This document shows positions 18,107 through 26,817 of a stretch of DNA of 64,000 nucleotides, in pieces. Location: assembly GCF_001458215.1 (NCBI RefSeq), contig NZ_CYTW01000001.1, positions 1,550,001 through 1,614,000 on the forward strand, in the 5' to 3' direction. Position numbers and translations under genes: made by a program. Every line of letters starts with the position of its first letter. Positions within the stretch are counted from its first letter, which is position 1. This stretch comes from Shimia thalassica (lineage in GTDB: Bacteria; Pseudomonadota; Alphaproteobacteria; Rhodobacterales; Rhodobacteraceae). The notes below the pieces were generated by a model. It ran no database searches. It saw only the letters and a list, made by a program, of their open reading frames with translations, and was not told the DNA's origin.

Positions 18107-20107
18107 TTATCGCCACAGGTGACTGTAGGATGACAACAGGCCCTGAAGTTTTGAGACCATCCGGTTGATGTACCCCGGATGCGGGATTTCTCCGCTGGAC
18201 AAGCGTTTGACGGCAATCTCGACCGAACACGGGGTGTCCGTTACGGGGTCGTGGTATCGCGGATAATCAATCAACGTGGCATGGACCAACCCCGCCAAGG
18301 AAGGCTCTGCCTGACGGCGCGCGGGGACACGCCCCAGATCAACCGTCAAACCCCAGCCCGCATAGAAGGGGGTTCCATAGGTGACGACCTTGCAGTCGCG
18401 CATCAGCGCCTCAAAGCCGGTGCCGGATGTGATTGTCCAAACCTCGTTCACCTGCTCGAGAAGAGCAGCCATATCGGCCTGTTTCAGAATGATGTCTGCA
18501 TGGTCTTCGGGGCTTTCAACATGACCTTTGCGCAAACCGGCGAGGACATCAGGGTGGGGTTTGTAGATGAGTATCGCATCAGGGTTTGCCTGTCGTACAG
18601 CACGCAGCAGGTCTTGGTTGGTGCGGATGTCCCCTGCGCCTTTCTGGATCGATGCATCGTCCTCGACCTGTCCGGGAACAAGAATGCGCCGGCCTTCGGG
18701 CAGGGGTGGGATATCACCTAACAGATTGTATTTGCTGATACCCTTGCCGCGCAGTGACGCGATCAGCCGTTCTGCACGGTGCTGCTGATCCGGGCGCAGA
18801 GTGCTGCGTTTGGTAACCAGGTGTTCCAGACGGCTTTCTTTGGTGGGATCATAGTAAATGCCCAAATCATCGCAAACCAGAGAGAGCGGCGGGACAAGTT
18901 CCGCGCCCAAACCGCGTGACCGCAGGAACCCGTCTTCGACGTGTATCGATCCGGTGGGCGCGTCGTTCAAACCCCAGACCATCTGACGGCGCTCGTCATC
19001 CGGTTTGTCAAAGCTCATCGGTTGGACGCGGCCAAATATTTTTTGCAGCGGCTTGCGTTTCCAAAGACGCATGTGATGGGCGTTCCAGCCGTGGCGGTCT
19101 TCGCGCCAAGCCCGCGTTTCCGCTTCAAGCGCGCTGATGGCATCTTCAAGATCACACAACCGGTCGCGGTGGGGGTCATACCACACCGGATAGAGGATCA
19201 TGGACGCCGCAAACAGCTGGGCGCGTGTCAGGATGCGTTGTCGGCGCGGAACAGGGCGTTCATCCTGGGTCAATCCCCAGCCCGAATAGAAGGGCTGTCC
19301 AAATGTGCGCGGCTTGTGACCGGCAAAGATCGCTTCGAACCCCATCTGGGATGATACGGTGTAGACACCAACAGCCCCTTCAAACAGCGCCCATGGACTG
19401 TAGTTATCCGTCACTAAGGACACGCGCGCGGTTTCATCGTCGGGCCCGAAATAGCCCTCGCGTGCACCACCGTTGGTTTCGGGGTGGGTCTTGATCAAAA
19501 CCCGGCACCCCGGATGCTCTTCCTGAGCGAAAACCAGCATCTCACGAAAGGTGGCGTCGTTGGCCTGACTGGCCGTTACAGAGGCATCGCCGCGTGTTTG
19601 GTCGATGACCAGAACGTAACCGGGTTCTGGCGGCGTCAGGGTTGGATCGTTGCCTGAATACTTGCTGAGATGCGCTTCTTTCAGCCGTTCAATACAGCCC
19701 CGCGCGCGGTTCAACAGGGCGCTGTCGTCCAGCGGCTCGGTCGCCAGCAGGGTTTCAAGGTCAGACGGGCAGGTGGGGTCGAAATGCGGGGCCTTGGTGT
19801 CGACGAACAAACCGATGGGCGGCTGGTTTGCGATGCGACCCGGCTGCACCGACCGCAAAAAAGCATCCTCGAAATAGGTGATATCGGCACCGGTCCAGTC
19901 AGACACGGCCTCGCCACGGCCTGACGTCGGGCTTTGGCCCCAAACAGCAATGGCATCGTCTGGCGAGGGCTTGCCGAACTTCAACTCGTATCCGGCCAGT
20001 TCGATGATACGGCGCAGGCGGCCTTGCGTGAAAAAACCACCGTTGAATGCAAAAAGCCGCCGGGACGTGTCCCCGGCGGCATTTGTTTCATATGTGTTTG
20101 GCACCAT
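18107..20107 (-). CDS. kpsC: Capsule polysaccharide beta-Kdo transferase KpsC-like
   Basis: A 666-residue protein with two copies of the same glycosyltransferase fold. The duplication is plain: FEAIFAGHKPRTFGQPFYSGWGLT in the first half and FEALMRDCKVVTYGTPFYAGWGLT in the second, each after a SS/SGTGFE-type start, plus YFEDAFLRS and VEDGFLRSRGLG. KpsC adds alternating beta-linked Kdo residues to the lipid linker of group 2 capsules. The ATG at 20107 comes 1 base after the stop of the export gene; no in-frame ATG/GTG/TTG lies just downstream. A perfect terminator is embedded in codons about 10-19. Confidence 0.88.
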   Translation of the reverse strand: MVPNTYETNAAGDTSRRLFAFNGGFFTQGRLRRIIELAGYELKFGKPSPDDAIAVWGQSPTSGRGEAVSDWTGADITYFEDAFLRSVQPGRIANQPPIGLFVDTKAPHFDPTCPSDLETLLATEPLDDSALLNRARGCIERLKEAHLSKYSGNDPTLTPPEPGYVLVIDQTRGDASVTASQANDATFREMLVFAQEEHPGCRVLIKTHPETNGGAREGYFGPDDETARVSLVTDNYSPWALFEGAVGVYTVSSQMGFEAIFAGHKPRTFGQPFYSGWGLTQDERPVPRRQRILTRAQLFAASMILYPVWYDPHRDRLCDLEDAISALEAETRAWREDRHGWNAHHMRLWKRKPLQKIFGRVQPMSFDKPDDERRQMVWGLNDAPTGSIHVEDGFLRSRGLGAELVPPLSLVCDDLGIYYDPTKESRLEHLVTKRSTLRPDQQHRAERLIASLRGKGISKYNLLGDIPPLPEGRRILVPGQVEDDASIQKGAGDIRTNQDLLRAVRQANPDAILIYKPHPDVLAGLRKGHVESPEDHADIILKQADMAALLEQVNEVWTITSGTGFEALMRDCKVVTYGTPFYAGWGLTVDLGRVPARRQAEPSLAGLVHATLIDYPRYHDPVTDTPCSVEIAVKRLSSGEIPHPGYINRMVSKLQGLLSSYSHLWR
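20051..20080 (-). terminator. Intrinsic terminator inside the 5' end of kpsC
   Basis: On the minus strand GCCGCCGGG pairs perfectly with CCCGGCGGC (9 bp, 7-base loop) and is followed at once by TTTTT. It begins 29 bases after the stop of the export lipoprotein gene, but lies inside the kpsC reading frame, where it encodes AAGDTSRRLF. It can act as an attenuator of kpsC. Confidence 0.75.
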
Positions 20108-20108
20108 A

Positions 20109-21245
20109 TTAGAAGCCGCCAAGCGAGCCAATCGTATCAGCAGAGGTAAGTGTGCCGGTGATGGCCGAAATTGTCTTGTCCCACTGGGTGATCGGCGCTT
20201 CGGTGACATACAGCGTATCGCCGTCACGGATCACAAAGTCCCGCGCCACAAACAATCCGTTGGGTTGGGTCAGATCCAGCACATAAACCATACGCTGGGC
20301 CCCTTGCAGATCGCTGCGTCCCAATACCTGATTGGACACCTCTTGGGCTTCGTTGCGGAAAACAAACACGCCTGTCGGATCACCCTGCATCGCGTTGATG
20401 CCACCGACGGTGGCGATCGCCTCGATTGCGGACATATCTTTGGTTTCAAAGTTTACACGGCTCTGGGTGCCGGTTGCGCCAAGGGCTGTAAAGGCGCGGG
20501 TGTCTTCTTCGACCAGAATGCGATCGCCACCACGCAAGGCGATATCAAGGCGCGGATCATCATAAAGATCCTGAAGCCAGATCTGACCTTTTGTGTTGCC
20601 GCGCAAAACGGTGACTTGTGCAATTTCGGGTTCAATGGTCACGCCGCCCGCGTTCGCCATCATGGCCGAGAGGGTCCGTGTCGGACGCTCAATCGGATAG
20701 ACGCCCTGAGCCCCGATGGAACCAACCAGCGACACCGTGGCGCCGTCACCGGCAACGCGTCGCACTTCGACCTGCGGGTCGGGCGTTTGTTCTTCGAGCT
20801 TGTTGCTAATCACACGGCGAATGGATTCCGGTGTGTTGCCGGCTGCGCGAATACGTCCGGCATAAGGTACAAAGATGAACCCTGCGCCATCGACCTGAAC
20901 CTCTTCCAGAACCGCAGCAACCTGACCTTCAGGGCCAAGCAACGGTTTGTCGACGTTTTCCCAAATGGTCAGGGACAAAACATCACCGGGGCGGATGGTG
21001 TCCGAGCCAAGCTGCCCTGCATTTTTAAAGTTCTCGGTAAAGCCCAGTGCCGGTACAATTGCGGTTGCGCGTGTGACGCGGTCATTGACGGCGACGACAA
21101 AAGCATCCCCTTCCCGTTGGACCGATCCCGCGAAAATTTCGCGTTTGTTCGGGCCCGCACGCGGTACAAGGCTGCACGAGGAAACAACACTCAACGCGGC
21201 CAAAAGGGCGACGGAATACGCCCACCGTTTTTCCTTGAATTTCAC
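20109..21245 (-). CDS. Polysaccharide export outer-membrane lipoprotein (Wza/KpsD family)
   Basis: A 378-residue protein starting with GTG behind GAGGAGACC. It has a lipoprotein signal ending in V21-S-S-C24, a polysaccharide-export domain (IRPGDVLSLTIWENV near residue 85) and SLBB-like repeats (VSLVGSIGAQGVYPIERPTRTLSAMMANAGG; ..GALGATGTQSRVNF..). Such proteins form the outer-membrane channel for capsule export. It lies between kpsS and kpsC on the same strand. Confidence 0.9.
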   Translation of the reverse strand: MKFKEKRWAYSVALLAALSVVSSCSLVPRAGPNKREIFAGSVQREGDAFVVAVNDRVTRATAIVPALGFTENFKNAGQLGSDTIRPGDVLSLTIWENVDKPLLGPEGQVAAVLEEVQVDGAGFIFVPYAGRIRAAGNTPESIRRVISNKLEEQTPDPQVEVRRVAGDGATVSLVGSIGAQGVYPIERPTRTLSAMMANAGGVTIEPEIAQVTVLRGNTKGQIWLQDLYDDPRLDIALRGGDRILVEEDTRAFTALGATGTQSRVNFETKDMSAIEAIATVGGINAMQGDPTGVFVFRNEAQEVSNQVLGRSDLQGAQRMVYVLDLTQPNGLFVARDFVIRDGDTLYVTEAPITQWDKTISAITGTLTSADTIGSLGGF

Positions 21246-21340
21246 TGCTCGGTCTCCTCGACCTATTATTCTGCCTCAGGTCTTTTTTTTACAACCTACC
21301 GGAATCCATTTTAAAAATCCAGCGTTAGACCTTGTTTGGA

Positions 21341-22633
21341 TCAATTCACAATACGCAAGTGTTGCCTTGGCGCCGCTGTTCCAGACTTTAGAGCCTGATA
21401 GGGATCTTCGGTTGACAGCATCATATCGACCACGTGGCGCATCAACTGGCGTCGGCCACGTGCGGAATAAAACCCGCCAGACACCTGACTGGTTTCCAGA
21501 AGAAAACGGCGAAAAATCTTGTAGGCCCGATTGTCGGGCCGGCTTGCGCCCCCGAAAAAGGTGCCAATCGGCTGATCGCTGACGAATTCGGGCTGGTTAT
21601 AAACGGCTTTGCCAAACACCTTGAGAGGGATGCCACGCCACAACACCTGTTGGCCTGCGGTGGAATTGACCGTCACGGCGGTGCGGGCTTCGTTCAACAA
21701 TTGGGCCAGCTTTCCGCCGCGCACATAATGAACGCGGTTTTCAATGCCGTGAACCTTGCCAAGGCGCGCAATCTCACGGCGCAGGGGCACACGACCATCT
21801 TCCAGAGGGTGCGCTTTGAATACGAGGTGATGATGTTGCGGCGCGTCATTGGCAAAGTTGGAAATAACCAGATCCAGAAACTCTGTCATCGAGCCAAAGG
21901 GCGAGTGTTCCTGAAAGCTGCTGTCATGTTCGAGTTGCAGCAGAGCCAAATGATACGGGAACCCGCCATGGCGGATACGCAATGTGGCGATCCGGCGTTC
22001 AATGGCCTGCGCGGGCATCAACAGCAAACGGCGCAGGTAAAGCTGGAATTCACGGGTAACGGAGAGGTCGCGGTGGGGGCGGAAATTCTTGAACGTGCCG
22101 TTCCGGAACATTACGAACCAATGATACAAGGCGCCATAAAAAACGTGCTGGCGCATATCGCCCCAATGCCCCGGAGGCATGGGCGCATCAAGGTCAGCCC
22201 CTTCCAGCGCCTTTTCCATCTCGGGGATGGTCATGTTCATAAGGCGCGAGTTTCCGTTTGATCCGCCTCGTTCGTAAGTGACCCAATATGGGCGAAGATA
22301 GCCCTCTTCAAAAACGTGCACACGCAGACCTGCTGCTTTGGCGCGCTCTACCGCATGTGCATGGATGGGGCGCACGTCGCCATAAAGGACGATGTCGGTG
22401 ACACCCTTTTCCTCACAGATGTCCGAAAAAGTATCGGGCCATTCATCCTGTGACTTGATGAAGGGGATAAAGCTGGATTTCTCATTCCAGAAGGCGCGGT
22501 CACCCGCGTTGAATCCAACCCTCCAGACAGTTGCACCCGAACGGCGCAACATCTTGCCCAAAGACTTGAAGAAAGGCCCGTGAGGACCCTGTAGGAACAG
22601 GAAAACCCGTTTATGTCCGCTCGTAACTGCCAT
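21341..22633 (-). CDS. kpsS: Capsule polysaccharide export protein KpsS-like (Kdo transferase)
   Basis: A 430-residue protein matching KpsS, which adds the first beta-Kdo to phosphatidylglycerol. The N-terminal HKRVFLFLQGPHGPFFKSL, YGDVRPIHAHAVERAK, VFEEGYLRPYWVTYERGG and the C-terminal TVNSTAGQQVLWRGIPLKVFG are typical. ATG 22633 has a GCAGG five bases upstream and starts close to the conserved core; in-frame ATGs at 22636, 22672 and 22702 are alternatives. First gene of the minus-strand capsule block. Confidence 0.87.
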   Translation of the reverse strand: MAVTSGHKRVFLFLQGPHGPFFKSLGKMLRRSGATVWRVGFNAGDRAFWNEKSSFIPFIKSQDEWPDTFSDICEEKGVTDIVLYGDVRPIHAHAVERAKAAGLRVHVFEEGYLRPYWVTYERGGSNGNSRLMNMTIPEMEKALEGADLDAPMPPGHWGDMRQHVFYGALYHWFVMFRNGTFKNFRPHRDLSVTREFQLYLRRLLLMPAQAIERRIATLRIRHGGFPYHLALLQLEHDSSFQEHSPFGSMTEFLDLVISNFANDAPQHHHLVFKAHPLEDGRVPLRREIARLGKVHGIENRVHYVRGGKLAQLLNEARTAVTVNSTAGQQVLWRGIPLKVFGKAVYNQPEFVSDQPIGTFFGGASRPDNRAYKIFRRFLLETSQVSGGFYSARGRRQLMRHVVDMMLSTEDPYQALKSGTAAPRQHLRIVN

Positions 22634-22838
22634 CATGACCTGCTTTTTATACACAAGTTCTTTGAGAGACATTATAAACTCTGTTGGGCAAAAGTAAGGC
22701 ATATTACGCGCATTGCCGTGTCGCCAATGGCCAAATCAATTTGCAGCACTGAAGGTTGCGAAGACAGAAGTTTGACTTCACCTTGTTCGCGAAAGGCATT
22801 AGGTCTTTGGACAACAGACCATTCAGCAGGGAACCCCC

Positions 22839-23426
22839 ATGTTTACAGGCATCATCACCGACATTGGCAAAGTGCGCGAACTTGAAAAACGCGGTGATCT
22901 GCGGGCGCGGATCGAGACATCATATGACACTGCGGGCATTGATCTCGGGGCGTCTATTGCCAGTGATGGCGTCTGTTTGACGGTTATCGAGCTGGGCGAC
23001 GATTGGTATGACGTGGAAATCAGCGCCGAAACAGTTTCGAAAACGAACCTTGGGGACTGGGTTGTCGGACGTCGCGTGAATCTTGAGCGCGCCTTGAAGG
23101 TCGGGGATGAGCTGGGCGGTCACATCGTGTCCGGCCATGTGGATGGCGTCGCCGAAGTTGTCGCGATGCAGGATGACGGCGATTCAACCCGCGTGACACT
23201 GCGCGCACCAAAAGAACTGGCGCGTTTTATCGCGCCCAAAGGGTCTGTGGCCCTGAACGGGACGTCTCTGACTGTGAATGAAGTCGCGGATTGCGAATTC
23301 GGGATCAACTTCATTCCCCACACCAAAGACGCAACCACTTGGGGTGATGTCACTGTTGGGCAGCGCATCAACCTCGAAATTGATACGCTGGCACGCTATG
23401 TCGCGCGGCTTGCGGAAATGAGCTAG
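22839..23426 (+). CDS. ribE: Riboflavin synthase alpha chain
   Basis: A 195-residue enzyme that dismutates two 6,7-dimethyl-8-ribityllumazine molecules to riboflavin. The invariant N-terminal MFTGIITDIGKV and the two lumazine-binding repeats are present (GASIASDGVCLTV in the first, GSVALNGTSLTVNEV in the second). A GCAGGG precedes the ATG. It is separated from ribD by the three-gene capsule block and converges on the epimerase gene with a 14-base gap. No FMN riboswitch was found upstream. Confidence 0.95.
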   Translation: MFTGIITDIGKVRELEKRGDLRARIETSYDTAGIDLGASIASDGVCLTVIELGDDWYDVEISAETVSKTNLGDWVVGRRVNLERALKVGDELGGHIVSGHVDGVAEVVAMQDDGDSTRVTLRAPKELARFIAPKGSVALNGTSLTVNEVADCEFGINFIPHTKDATTWGDVTVGQRINLEIDTLARYVARLAEMS

Positions 23427-23440
23427 GATCGCGCGCGGGG

Positions 23441-24493
23441 CTACCACATATCCCCGATTGTGAAGCCCGTTTGGAACGGATCCGACGGGTCCAGCGTGTA
23501 GTTCGAGGTGCCATAGATCCACCCCTGACCGGCAAGTGTCGGTACAATTGCGGGGTAAGGCCCCACTTGCGTGGTCTCGACGATACGGCCGGTGAATGTC
23601 GTGCCCATCGGCCCCGCATTCACATAATCCTGCCCAGTTTGCAAAAGCCCCTTGGCGTGGAGAACGGCCATTTTTGCGCAGGTGCCGGTTCCGCAAGGGG
23701 ACCGGTCAAGAATGCCGCTGGCCTCATGCGGGCGAGCCGGATCATAGGGGCCGGTTGATATCGTTATGGCCCCCCGTCCGTCCGTGCCCGCAGCAACAGG
23801 CGCGCCCCAAAGGTTCGTTATGGTCGGGCCGGTGATCTCTGGATTGTCGGGATGCACCACGCCCAGCTGTTCAACGGCCGCGTGGCGAATGGCTTCGCTG
23901 CGCAAAACAATCTCGCGCCCGTTTTCGGGCGCAAGCGAGATGCCAAGATCATCCGCATTGGCGAGCACAAAGAACATGCCACCCCACGCTATGTCGACGC
24001 GCACATCACCAAGGTCGGGTACTTGGATAACGGCGTCCAGATGCATCGCAAAGGCGGGCACATTCTTAAACGTCACGCGGGTGACTTTTCCGTCCTGACA
24101 ATCCGCGCGCACTTTGATCAACCCGGCCGGAGCCTCGAGAATCAATTCCGTCACAGGCTCGTACATAGGCACAATGCCTGTTTCCAGAAGCACAGTGGTC
24201 ACGCAAATCGCGTTCGAGCCGCTCATCGGCGGGTATTCCATCTGCTCCATGATGATAAACCCCGCATCCGCAGAAGGATCACAAGGGGGAACAATGACAT
24301 TACAGCACAAAGCCGGATTGCCACGGGGCTCCTGAAGCATCAATCTGCGCACATCATCCGCATGCTGTTGCATCCATTGCATTTTTTCAAAAACGCTGTT
24401 GCCTGGCATATGCGGCATGCCGCCTGTGATGACGCGACCAGGCTCGCCTTCGGCATGGGCTTCGACGGCAGAAATCATTCTGGAAAGACGCAT
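23441..24493 (-). CDS. Proline racemase family protein, probable 4-hydroxyproline 2-epimerase
   Basis: A 350-residue member of the proline racemase superfamily. The second catalytic residue is C267 in DRSPCGTGTCAKMA; the position of the first catalytic Cys holds S91 (PPMSGSNAIC). The family is known to use Cys/Cys, Ser/Cys and Cys/Thr pairs; a Ser/Cys pair fits a hydroxyproline epimerase better than the Cys/Thr dehydratase type. It would start trans-4-hydroxyproline breakdown. It sits alone on the minus strand inside the riboflavin genes. ATG 24493 was chosen because the conserved region (MISAVEAHAEGEPGRVI) begins just after it. Confidence 0.82.
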   Translation of the reverse strand: MRLSRMISAVEAHAEGEPGRVITGGMPHMPGNSVFEKMQWMQQHADDVRRLMLQEPRGNPALCCNVIVPPCDPSADAGFIIMEQMEYPPMSGSNAICVTTVLLETGIVPMYEPVTELILEAPAGLIKVRADCQDGKVTRVTFKNVPAFAMHLDAVIQVPDLGDVRVDIAWGGMFFVLANADDLGISLAPENGREIVLRSEAIRHAAVEQLGVVHPDNPEITGPTITNLWGAPVAAGTDGRGAITISTGPYDPARPHEASGILDRSPCGTGTCAKMAVLHAKGLLQTGQDYVNAGPMGTTFTGRIVETTQVGPYPAIVPTLAGQGWIYGTSNYTLDPSDPFQTGFTIGDMW

Positions 24494-24642
24494 AAGACCG
24501 GGCCCCTTTGCGGTTCGATATGCCTGCACACTATGGGGCAAAGTCCCGTCGCGTCCAGACCGAAGAACGACGGGTCTGGCACTGGCAATCAGGCGCTGGC
24601 TGGGGTATGCGATGCCAAGACTATTGGCAAAGGACGCGCTGC

Positions 24643-25764
24643 ATGACTTTTGAAACTCCCGGCCCTGTCGAAGCAGGCCTGCGCGACGCAATCAGCCCGA
24701 TCGAAGAGATCATCGAAGAGGCGCGTCAGGGACGCATGTATATCCTCGTTGATCACGAGGATCGTGAAAACGAAGGTGATCTGGTCATTCCGGCAGAATT
24801 TGCCGATGCAGCCGCCGTCAATTTCATGGCAACCCACGGACGTGGATTGATCTGTTTGCCAATGACCGCCGAGCGTATCGACAATCTGGGCCTGCCGATG
24901 ATGGCGGTGCACAATTCCTCGCGTCACGAAACCGCCTTTACGGTGTCGATTGAAGCCCGCGAAGGGGTCTCGACAGGGATTTCTGCAGGTGACCGTGCGC
25001 TGACCATTGCGACGGCGATCAACGAACAGAACACAATGGCCGCAATTGCAACGCCGGGCCATGTGTTCCCGCTGCGTGCGCGCTGGGGTGGTGTTCTGGT
25101 GCGTGCCGGACATACCGAGGCCGCAGTTGATATCTCGCGCCTTGCCGGGCTGCATCCCTCGGGTGTGATCTGCGAGATCATGAAAGACGACGGAGATATG
25201 GCCCGTTTGCCAGATCTCGTAGAATTCGCCAAAAAGCACGATCTTAAAATCGGTACGATTTCCGATTTGATCGCCTATCGCACAAAGCACGACAACCTGA
25301 TCCGCGAGACACGCCGCGATACCATCACTGCCGAAGTGGGCGGTGACTGGGAAATGCGCATCTTTACGGATGAAATTCACGGTGTCGAGCATATGGCCCT
25401 GATCAAAGGGGATATCGCGTCGCCCGAACCCGTTTTGGTTCGGACACATGCGCTGAACGAACTGACGGATGTTTTGGGTCTTGGACCTAAACCTCGGGAC
25501 GAATTCAGCGATGCGATGCGCATTATTGCCGAAGAGGGCCGTGGTGCCGTGTTGCTGTTCCGCGAACCGCATCCGAAATTCGACTTTGGCGACGATGAAG
25601 AGCGCCCCCGCATTATCAAGGACACCGGTTTGGGCTCTCAAATCCTGTCGTCCATGGGCCTGTCGGAATTGATCCTGCTGACAGATTCCCCCCAGACCCA
25701 GTATCTCGGCATCGACGCTTACGGCTTGTCGATTGTCGGCACCCGTCCGATCACAAAGGAATAA
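24643..25764 (+). CDS. ribB: 3,4-dihydroxy-2-butanone-4-phosphate synthase with degenerate GTP cyclohydrolase II-like domain (RibBX type)
   Basis: A 373-residue protein. The N-terminal DHBP synthase domain is intact ([56 protein letters not shown]) and makes the four-carbon unit of riboflavin. The C-terminal half resembles GTP cyclohydrolase II ([14 protein letters not shown]) but lacks the SECLTGD..CDCG zinc-cysteine motif, so it should have no cyclohydrolase activity. ATG 24643 follows AAGGA. It is 3 bases before ribH. Confidence 0.92.
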   Translation: MTFETPGPVEAGLRDAISPIEEIIEEARQGRMYILVDHEDRENEGDLVIPAEFADAAAVNFMATHGRGLICLPMTAERIDNLGLPMMAVHNSSRHETAFTVSIEAREGVSTGISAGDRALTIATAINEQNTMAAIATPGHVFPLRARWGGVLVRAGHTEAAVDISRLAGLHPSGVICEIMKDDGDMARLPDLVEFAKKHDLKIGTISDLIAYRTKHDNLIRETRRDTITAEVGGDWEMRIFTDEIHGVEHMALIKGDIASPEPVLVRTHALNELTDVLGLGPKPRDEFSDAMRIIAEEGRGAVLLFREPHPKFDFGDDEERPRIIKDTGLGSQILSSMGLSELILLTDSPQTQYLGIDAYGLSIVGTRPITKE

Positions 25765-25767
25765 GTC

Positions 25768-26319
25768 ATGGCTGGCGCAGAACAACACTATATCATGCCA
25801 CGTGCGGAATTTGACGCTCCGGTAAAGATCTGCATCGTGATTTCGCCTTACTACAAGGACATCGCGGACAATATGCTGGCTGGTGCCAAGGCAGAAATCG
25901 AGGCGGTAGGCGGTTCTTTCGAAGTTGTGGAAGTGCCCGGTGCCCTCGAAATTCCAACGGCTATCGGCATCGCAGAGCGGATGAGCAACTTTGACGGCTA
26001 TGTGGCTCTTGGCTGTGTTATTCGCGGGGAAACCACGCATTACGATACGGTCTGCAATGACTCGAGCCGCGCAATTCAGTTGTTGGGGTTGCAGGGGCTA
26101 TGCATTGGAAACGGCATTCTGACCGTGGAAAACCGCAAACAGGCCGAAGTGCGTGCCGATCCGGCGGATCAAAACAAAGGGGGCGGGGCGGCTGCCGCGG
26201 CCTTGCATCTCGTCGCTCTCACGCGTAAGTGGAGCGCCCAGCGCAAAGGTGTCGGATTCGTTCCGGATGCCGAAGAATACAAGCTCGCTGGCGAACTCAA
26301 GGACAATCCGACCGCATGA
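25768..26319 (+). CDS. ribH: 6,7-dimethyl-8-ribityllumazine synthase
   Basis: A 183-residue lumazine synthase that condenses the DHBP and pyrimidine precursors. VSPYYKDIADNML, VPGALEIPTAI, GYVALGCVIRGETTHYD and a GNGILTVEN stretch are the expected substrate-site motifs, and NKGGGAAAAALHL is the conserved C-terminal helix. The start lies 3 bases after the ribB stop and the end overlaps nusB as ATGA, so ribB-ribH-nusB is one coupled operon. Confidence 0.96.
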   Translation: MAGAEQHYIMPRAEFDAPVKICIVISPYYKDIADNMLAGAKAEIEAVGGSFEVVEVPGALEIPTAIGIAERMSNFDGYVALGCVIRGETTHYDTVCNDSSRAIQLLGLQGLCIGNGILTVENRKQAEVRADPADQNKGGGAAAAALHLVALTRKWSAQRKGVGFVPDAEEYKLAGELKDNPTA

Positions 26320-26783
26320 CACTTTCGGGCAACCAGAAACGCAAGATGAAATCCGCCGCTCGGCTTTATGCCGTGCAAGCGCTCTATCAAATGGAGCAAA
26401 CCGGTCAGACGGTTGACCAGGTACGGGTCGAGTTTCTGGATTTCCGGTTTGGCGAACAGTTTGACGACTATGAGATGATCGAAGGGGACACGGCCGTGTT
26501 CACCAAGCTCATCAGCGATGCCGTCAACAATCAGGCTTTGATCGACCAGATGACAGATCGTGGTCTTGTGGCAGAATGGCCCATCGGACGTATCGATTCC
26601 ACGTTGCGGGCCCTGTTCCGTGCCGCTGGTGCCGAGCTGGTCCAGTCTGACACCCCTCCAAAGGTGGTGATTACGGAATTCGTGGATGTGGCCCATGCGT
26701 TTTTCCCGCAGGGCAAGGAAGGGCGTTTTGTGAACGCCGTTCTCGATCACATGGCCCGCGAGGCGCGCCCCGAGGGATTCTAA
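26316..26783 (+). CDS. nusB: Transcription antitermination factor NusB
   Basis: A 155-residue all-helical RNA-binding protein needed for rRNA antitermination. The N-terminal SAARLYAVQALYQMEQTG and the C-terminal TPPKVVITEFVDVAHAFFPQGKEGRFVNAVLDHMA are typical of NusB. ATG 26316 overlaps the ribH stop (ATGA); earlier in-frame codons lie inside ribH. The ribH-nusB order is common in bacteria. Confidence 0.95.
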   Translation: MTLSGNQKRKMKSAARLYAVQALYQMEQTGQTVDQVRVEFLDFRFGEQFDDYEMIEGDTAVFTKLISDAVNNQALIDQMTDRGLVAEWPIGRIDSTLRALFRAAGAELVQSDTPPKVVITEFVDVAHAFFPQGKEGRFVNAVLDHMAREARPEGF

Positions 26784-26817
26784 ACCCCTCGAAGGCTGTA
26801 ACACTCTGAAAATTCAG

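Noticed and set aside
22703..22838. FMN riboswitch upstream of ribE, and also upstream of ribB (24494-24642)
   Set aside because: The conserved FMN-aptamer stretches were not found in either region.
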